In this document: in pieces, positions 60,763 to 64,000 of the stretch
Numbering within the stretch: the stretch's first letter is position 1
Layout of the letters: each line of letters starts with the position of its first letter
NCBI GenBank assembly: GCA_023382935.1
Contig: JAHDXL010000003.1
Coordinates: 398,566 to 462,565, forward strand
DNA from: Phycisphaerales bacterium
GTDB lineage: Bacteria; Planctomycetota; Phycisphaerae; Phycisphaerales; UBA1924
Direction: 5' to 3'
Length of the DNA stretch: 64,000 nucleotides
The notes under the pieces: generated by a model
Databases searched by the model: none
Seen by the model: only the letters and a program-made list of their open reading frames with translations
Told to the model about the DNA's origin: nothing
Position numbers and translations under genes: made by a program

Positions 60763-63700
60763 ATGTTGAACTGGATCATCGGCTGGTCGCTGCGCCACCG
60801 GCTGGTCGTGCTGCTGGGCGCGGTGGGCTTTGTCATCTGGGGCGGATATTCCATGTGGCATCTGCCCATCGACGCCTTCCCCGACACCACGCCTGCACAG
60901 GTGCAGATCAACACCGTCGCTCCTTCGCTGACGCCGGAGGAGGTCGAGCAGCAGGTGACCATTCCGGTCGAGACAGTTCTGTCCGGGCTGCCCGGGCTGC
61001 TCGATGTGCGTTCCATCTCCCGCTTCGGGCTTTCGCAGGTCACGGTGACCTTCGAGGACGGCACCGACATCTACTTTGCCCGGCAGGTGATCGCCGAACG
61101 GCTCGGCACAGCCAGACTTCCCGATGACATCGAGCGCCCCCAGATGGGCCCGGTGGCCACCGGGCTTGGCGAGGTGTTCCACTACGTCGTCGTCGGCAAG
61201 GGCGATCGGCCGGCAAGTTTGACCGAACTGACCTCGCTTCAGGAGTGGGTCATCGCGCCGCAACTGCGGCAGGTGCCCGGCGTGGCCGAGATCAACACCT
61301 GGGGCGGTCGGCGCAAGCAGTACGAGGTCATCATCGATCCGTCGCGGTTGATCGAGTATGGGATCACCCTCGACGAGGTCGCCGACGCGCTCCGCCAGAA
61401 CAACAAGTCCGTCGGCGGCGGATTGATCACGCGAGCGGGCGAGTCGACGCTTGTGCATGGCGTGGCGCTGACCACCAACATCGAGCAGATCGCCTCGATC
61501 GTGATAGGGGCGGCCGGCGGAACCCCGGTGTATCTGCGCAGCGTGGCCGACGTGCGCCAAGGCCACGAGATCCGCCGCGGGGCCGTCACGGCGCAGGGCG
61601 AGGGCGAAGCCGTGCTCGGTCTGGGCTTCATGCTCATGGGGGAGAACAGCCACCAAGTCACGCGCCTGCTCCGCGAACGGCTCGAACAGGTCCGCACGAC
61701 ATTGCCGGAGAATGCCGACGTGCGGGTGGTATATGAGCGGACCAAGTTGATTGATCACGTCATCCACACCGTGCAGGAGAACCTGCTTTTCGGGGCGGTG
61801 TTTGTGATCGCCGTGCTGTTCGCATTTCTCGGGAACATCCGCGCGGCCATCATCGTGGCGCTGGCCATTCCGCTGGCGATGCTGTTCTCGTTCAGCATGA
61901 TGGCCCAGTTCGGCATCGCCGCCAGCCTGCTCAGCCTTGGCGCGATCGACTTCGGTTTGGTTGTCGACAGTTCGGTCATCATGACTGAGAACTGCGTGCG
62001 ACGGATCGGGCAGGAGAACGAACACGGGCGCAGGCGGCCCATTGTCGATATCGTCCGCGACGCGGCGGTCGAGGTGCGCAAGCCGACCATGTTCGGCGAA
62101 CTGATCATCATGATCGTCTTCGTGCCGATCCTGCTGCTCGAGGGCGTCGAAGGCAAGTTGTTCCGCCCGATGGCGCTGACAGTGATATTCGCGCTGGCCA
62201 GTTCACTGGTCTTCTCACTCACGCTCACACCCGTGCTGTGCAGCCTGGGCTTGGGGCGCAAGGTGCGGGAGCGCGAGAACGGGCTGGTGCGGATGGTGCA
62301 GTGGATCTATCGCCCGTTCGTCCGGTTCGCACTGCGCTTCCGCACGACGACGCTGGCCCTGGGCGCGGCGGTGATCGGAGTCGGCGCCGGGATCTTCTCC
62401 CAACTCGGCACGTCATTTCTGCCTCGGCTCTACGAGGAGGCCATTGCCGTGAACCTGGTGCGTCTGGCCGGCGTGGCGCTCGACCAGTCGACCGAGTACA
62501 ACACGCGCATCGAGGAACTGCTGCTCAACGAGTTTGCTGACGAGATCGAGCACATCTGGAGCCGCGTCGGCACGGCCGAGGTAGCCACCGACCCGATGGG
62601 TCTGGAGATGACCGATGCGTTCATGACGTTGCGCCCGCGCCAGGAATGGACGCGGGCCCGCAGCCAGGCCGAACTGACCGAGCAGATGGCGGCTACGCTC
62701 GAACAACTCCCCGGCGTGCGTGCGGTCTTCACGCAACCGATCGAGATGCGTATGAACGAGATGGTCGCGGGTGTGCGCGCCGACCTGGGCGTGAAGATCT
62801 ACGGCGACGATCTCGACGTTCTGCGGGCGCTGGCGGCGCAGGTGCAGAGCGTGCTCGAGTCCATCCCCGGCTCAGCCGACGTTTCAACCGAACAGATCAC
62901 GGGCTCTCCGCTGCTTTCCATCCGTGTCGATCAGCAGGCCATCGCGCGATTCGGCATACCGGCCGGGCATGTGCTCGAAATCGTCGAAGCCCTGGGCGAA
63001 ATCCGCGTGGGACAGGTGCGCGAGGGGCAGCGGCGCTTCGACCTGACGATCGAACTCGACGATCGCCATCGCGAAGATCCTGACGCGGTCGCCGACATCC
63101 TGATTCCCGCGGCGGGCGGCGAGCGCGTCGCGCTGGGTCGGCTGGCCAGCGTGCGGCAGACCGAGGGGCCTTCGGTGATCAACCGCGACTGGGGCAAGCG
63201 GCGCATCGTGGTGCAATGCAACGTGCGCGGGCGCGACCTCGGCGGGTTTGTCAGTCAGGCCCGCGAACGCATCGGCGCCGACGTGGTGCTGCCGCCCGGT
63301 TCGTACATCCGCTACGTCGGCCAGTTCGAGCACCTCGAGCGGGCGGCTCGGCGCCTGACCATCATCGTGCCCATCGTCGTCGCGCTCATCTTCACGCTGC
63401 TTTCCTTCAGCATCGGGTCGCTGCGCGATGCACTCATCGTGCTGACGGGCGTGCCGTTCGCGCTCGTCGGCGGGGCGGCCGCGCTCTGGGCACGCGGGCT
63501 GGACCTCTCGATTTCCGCGGCCGTGGGCTTTATCGCCGTCTCGGGCGTGGCGATGCTCAGCGGACTGGTGCTGGTGGCCAGCATCCGCCAGCGCGTGGCC
63601 GAGGGCATGTCGGTCGATGAAGCCATCGAGCGCACACGGCTCATGCGGCTTCGCCCAATCCTGATGACGGCGCTCGTGGCGTCGCTAGGCTTTGTGCCAA

Positions 63701-63861
63701 TGGCGGTGAACACGGGCGTAGGCGCCGAACTCCAGAGGCCGCTGGCAACCGTCGTTATCGGCGGCATCATCGCCGACAACCTTCTGACGCTGTTCATGCT
63801 GCCGGCGATGTACTCGCTGTTCGGCGCGGCACGGCGGGCCGACGCGACACCCGTTTCGTGA
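60763..63861 (+). CDS. CzcA/CusA-type heavy-metal RND efflux pump
   Basis: 1032 residues, HME-RND subfamily. Starts M-L-N-W-I-I-G-W-S-L-R-H-R; helix 4 has A-I-D-F-G-L-V-V-D-S-S-V-I-M-T-E-N with D396, D402 and E409, the proton-relay acids at the same spacing as D402, D408 and E415 of CzcA. Two large periplasmic loops lie at about 40-335 and 560-865. Late signatures G-F-V-P-M-A and the final P-A-M-Y-S-L are usual. Last gene of the exported Cys protein-czcC-czcB-czcA set. Metal (Zn/Co/Cd versus Cu/Ag) cannot be read safely. Confidence 0.95.
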   Translation: MLNWIIGWSLRHRLVVLLGAVGFVIWGGYSMWHLPIDAFPDTTPAQVQINTVAPSLTPEEVEQQVTIPVETVLSGLPGLLDVRSISRFGLSQVTVTFEDGTDIYFARQVIAERLGTARLPDDIERPQMGPVATGLGEVFHYVVVGKGDRPASLTELTSLQEWVIAPQLRQVPGVAEINTWGGRRKQYEVIIDPSRLIEYGITLDEVADALRQNNKSVGGGLITRAGESTLVHGVALTTNIEQIASIVIGAAGGTPVYLRSVADVRQGHEIRRGAVTAQGEGEAVLGLGFMLMGENSHQVTRLLRERLEQVRTTLPENADVRVVYERTKLIDHVIHTVQENLLFGAVFVIAVLFAFLGNIRAAIIVALAIPLAMLFSFSMMAQFGIAASLLSLGAIDFGLVVDSSVIMTENCVRRIGQENEHGRRRPIVDIVRDAAVEVRKPTMFGELIIMIVFVPILLLEGVEGKLFRPMALTVIFALASSLVFSLTLTPVLCSLGLGRKVRERENGLVRMVQWIYRPFVRFALRFRTTTLALGAAVIGVGAGIFSQLGTSFLPRLYEEAIAVNLVRLAGVALDQSTEYNTRIEELLLNEFADEIEHIWSRVGTAEVATDPMGLEMTDAFMTLRPRQEWTRARSQAELTEQMAATLEQLPGVRAVFTQPIEMRMNEMVAGVRADLGVKIYGDDLDVLRALAAQVQSVLESIPGSADVSTEQITGSPLLSIRVDQQAIARFGIPAGHVLEIVEALGEIRVGQVREGQRRFDLTIELDDRHREDPDAVADILIPAAGGERVALGRLASVRQTEGPSVINRDWGKRRIVVQCNVRGRDLGGFVSQARERIGADVVLPPGSYIRYVGQFEHLERAARRLTIIVPIVVALIFTLLSFSIGSLRDALIVLTGVPFALVGGAAALWARGLDLSISAAVGFIAVSGVAMLSGLVLVASIRQRVAEGMSVDEAIERTRLMRLRPILMTALVASLGFVPMAVNTGVGAELQRPLATVVIGGIIADNLLTLFMLPAMYSLFGAARRADATPVS

Positions 63862-63949
63862 GCCTCGGCCCTCTCTCGGGCGGGCAGGTCACATCCTGCA
63901 CGATGATTGCGCCAAATGCCCGGAACGGGCGTTGAAACCCGAGAGTGAA

Positions 63950-64000
63950 TCGGGGTGAGAGGATTTGAACCTCCGACCTTCTCGTCCCGAACGAGACGCG
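63950..64000 (-). tRNA. tRNA-Pro, anticodon CGG, partial
   Basis: 3' part of a tRNA on the minus strand; the 5' acceptor and D-arm lie beyond the window. Anticodon arm TCTCG-TTCGGGA-CGAGA gives anticodon CGG; T-arm GGAGG-TTCAAAT-CCTCT; acceptor strand CACCCCG and discriminator A. No CCA encoded. The gap from 63862 to here shows nothing else. Confidence 0.9.

Overview
The window is high-GC, gene-dense bacterial DNA with many short overlaps (ATGA or GTGA junctions). Gene content points to the Planctomycetota, most likely class Phycisphaerae. The clues are secreted proteins ending in a D-F-F-D-V helix and Gly-Cys, a PEP-CTERM-like tail with an RRRR end, a Y-D-L-R-G-L zinc ribbon, a pseudopilin with an F-T-L-I-E-L-L start, and mixed use of Shine-Dalgarno and apparently leaderless starts. 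The assignment is inference; no rRNA is present.

Layout. 1-8.2 kb: an operon purE-purK-Ser/Thr kinase (minus), a DUF1450-like protein, an ABC-2 type permease, an ECF sigma factor with its putative membrane anti-sigma partner, a DUF2089 regulator with a membrane protein, and pdxJ. 8.3-20.8 kb: housekeeping genes, namely a DEAD-box helicase, a divergent LPS-type glycosyltransferase and sugar-kinase-like pair, hpf-ptsN-ptsH, a DUF502 protein, der, an erythromycin-esterase-like protein with miaA, and topA.

21-34.5 kb is an accessory region that looks like a glycan-use locus. It holds a GPH-type sugar transporter, a GH94 phosphorylase, a glucoamylase-like (GH144-type) lipoprotein, a PEP-CTERM protein, a LacI-family regulator, and a large secreted protein with two C-terminal D-F-F-D-V modules. 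Three LacI-type palindromes lie at or next to its transcription starts. A 21-bp tandem repeat and an EF-hand-rich secreted protein sit in the same stretch.

34.5-45 kb: an MntR-like regulator, two tRNA-Ser genes, an ADP-forming acyl-CoA synthetase/GNAT fusion, coaC-rpoZ, a GH1 beta-glucosidase, another secreted protein with the Gly-Cys tail, and a heme oxygenase behind a Fur-like box. 45-56 kb: a GH78-GH43 fusion enzyme, an NTF2-like gene broken by an in-frame TGA, GNAT and TetR genes, RhlE, and a transglutaminase/esterase fusion. 56-64 kb: terC behind a yybP-ykoY (manganese) riboswitch, then a heavy-metal RND efflux operon whose adaptor carries an unusual Cys/His repeat, and a partial tRNA-Pro at the right edge.

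The observations I rate most worth checking are a recurrent -10 hexamer placed about 6 nt before start codons (leaderless mRNAs), the LacI-controlled glycan locus with an unfamiliar 772-residue secreted protein, the 21-bp repeat array, the GH78-GH43 fusion and the Cys/His-repeat metal adaptor.
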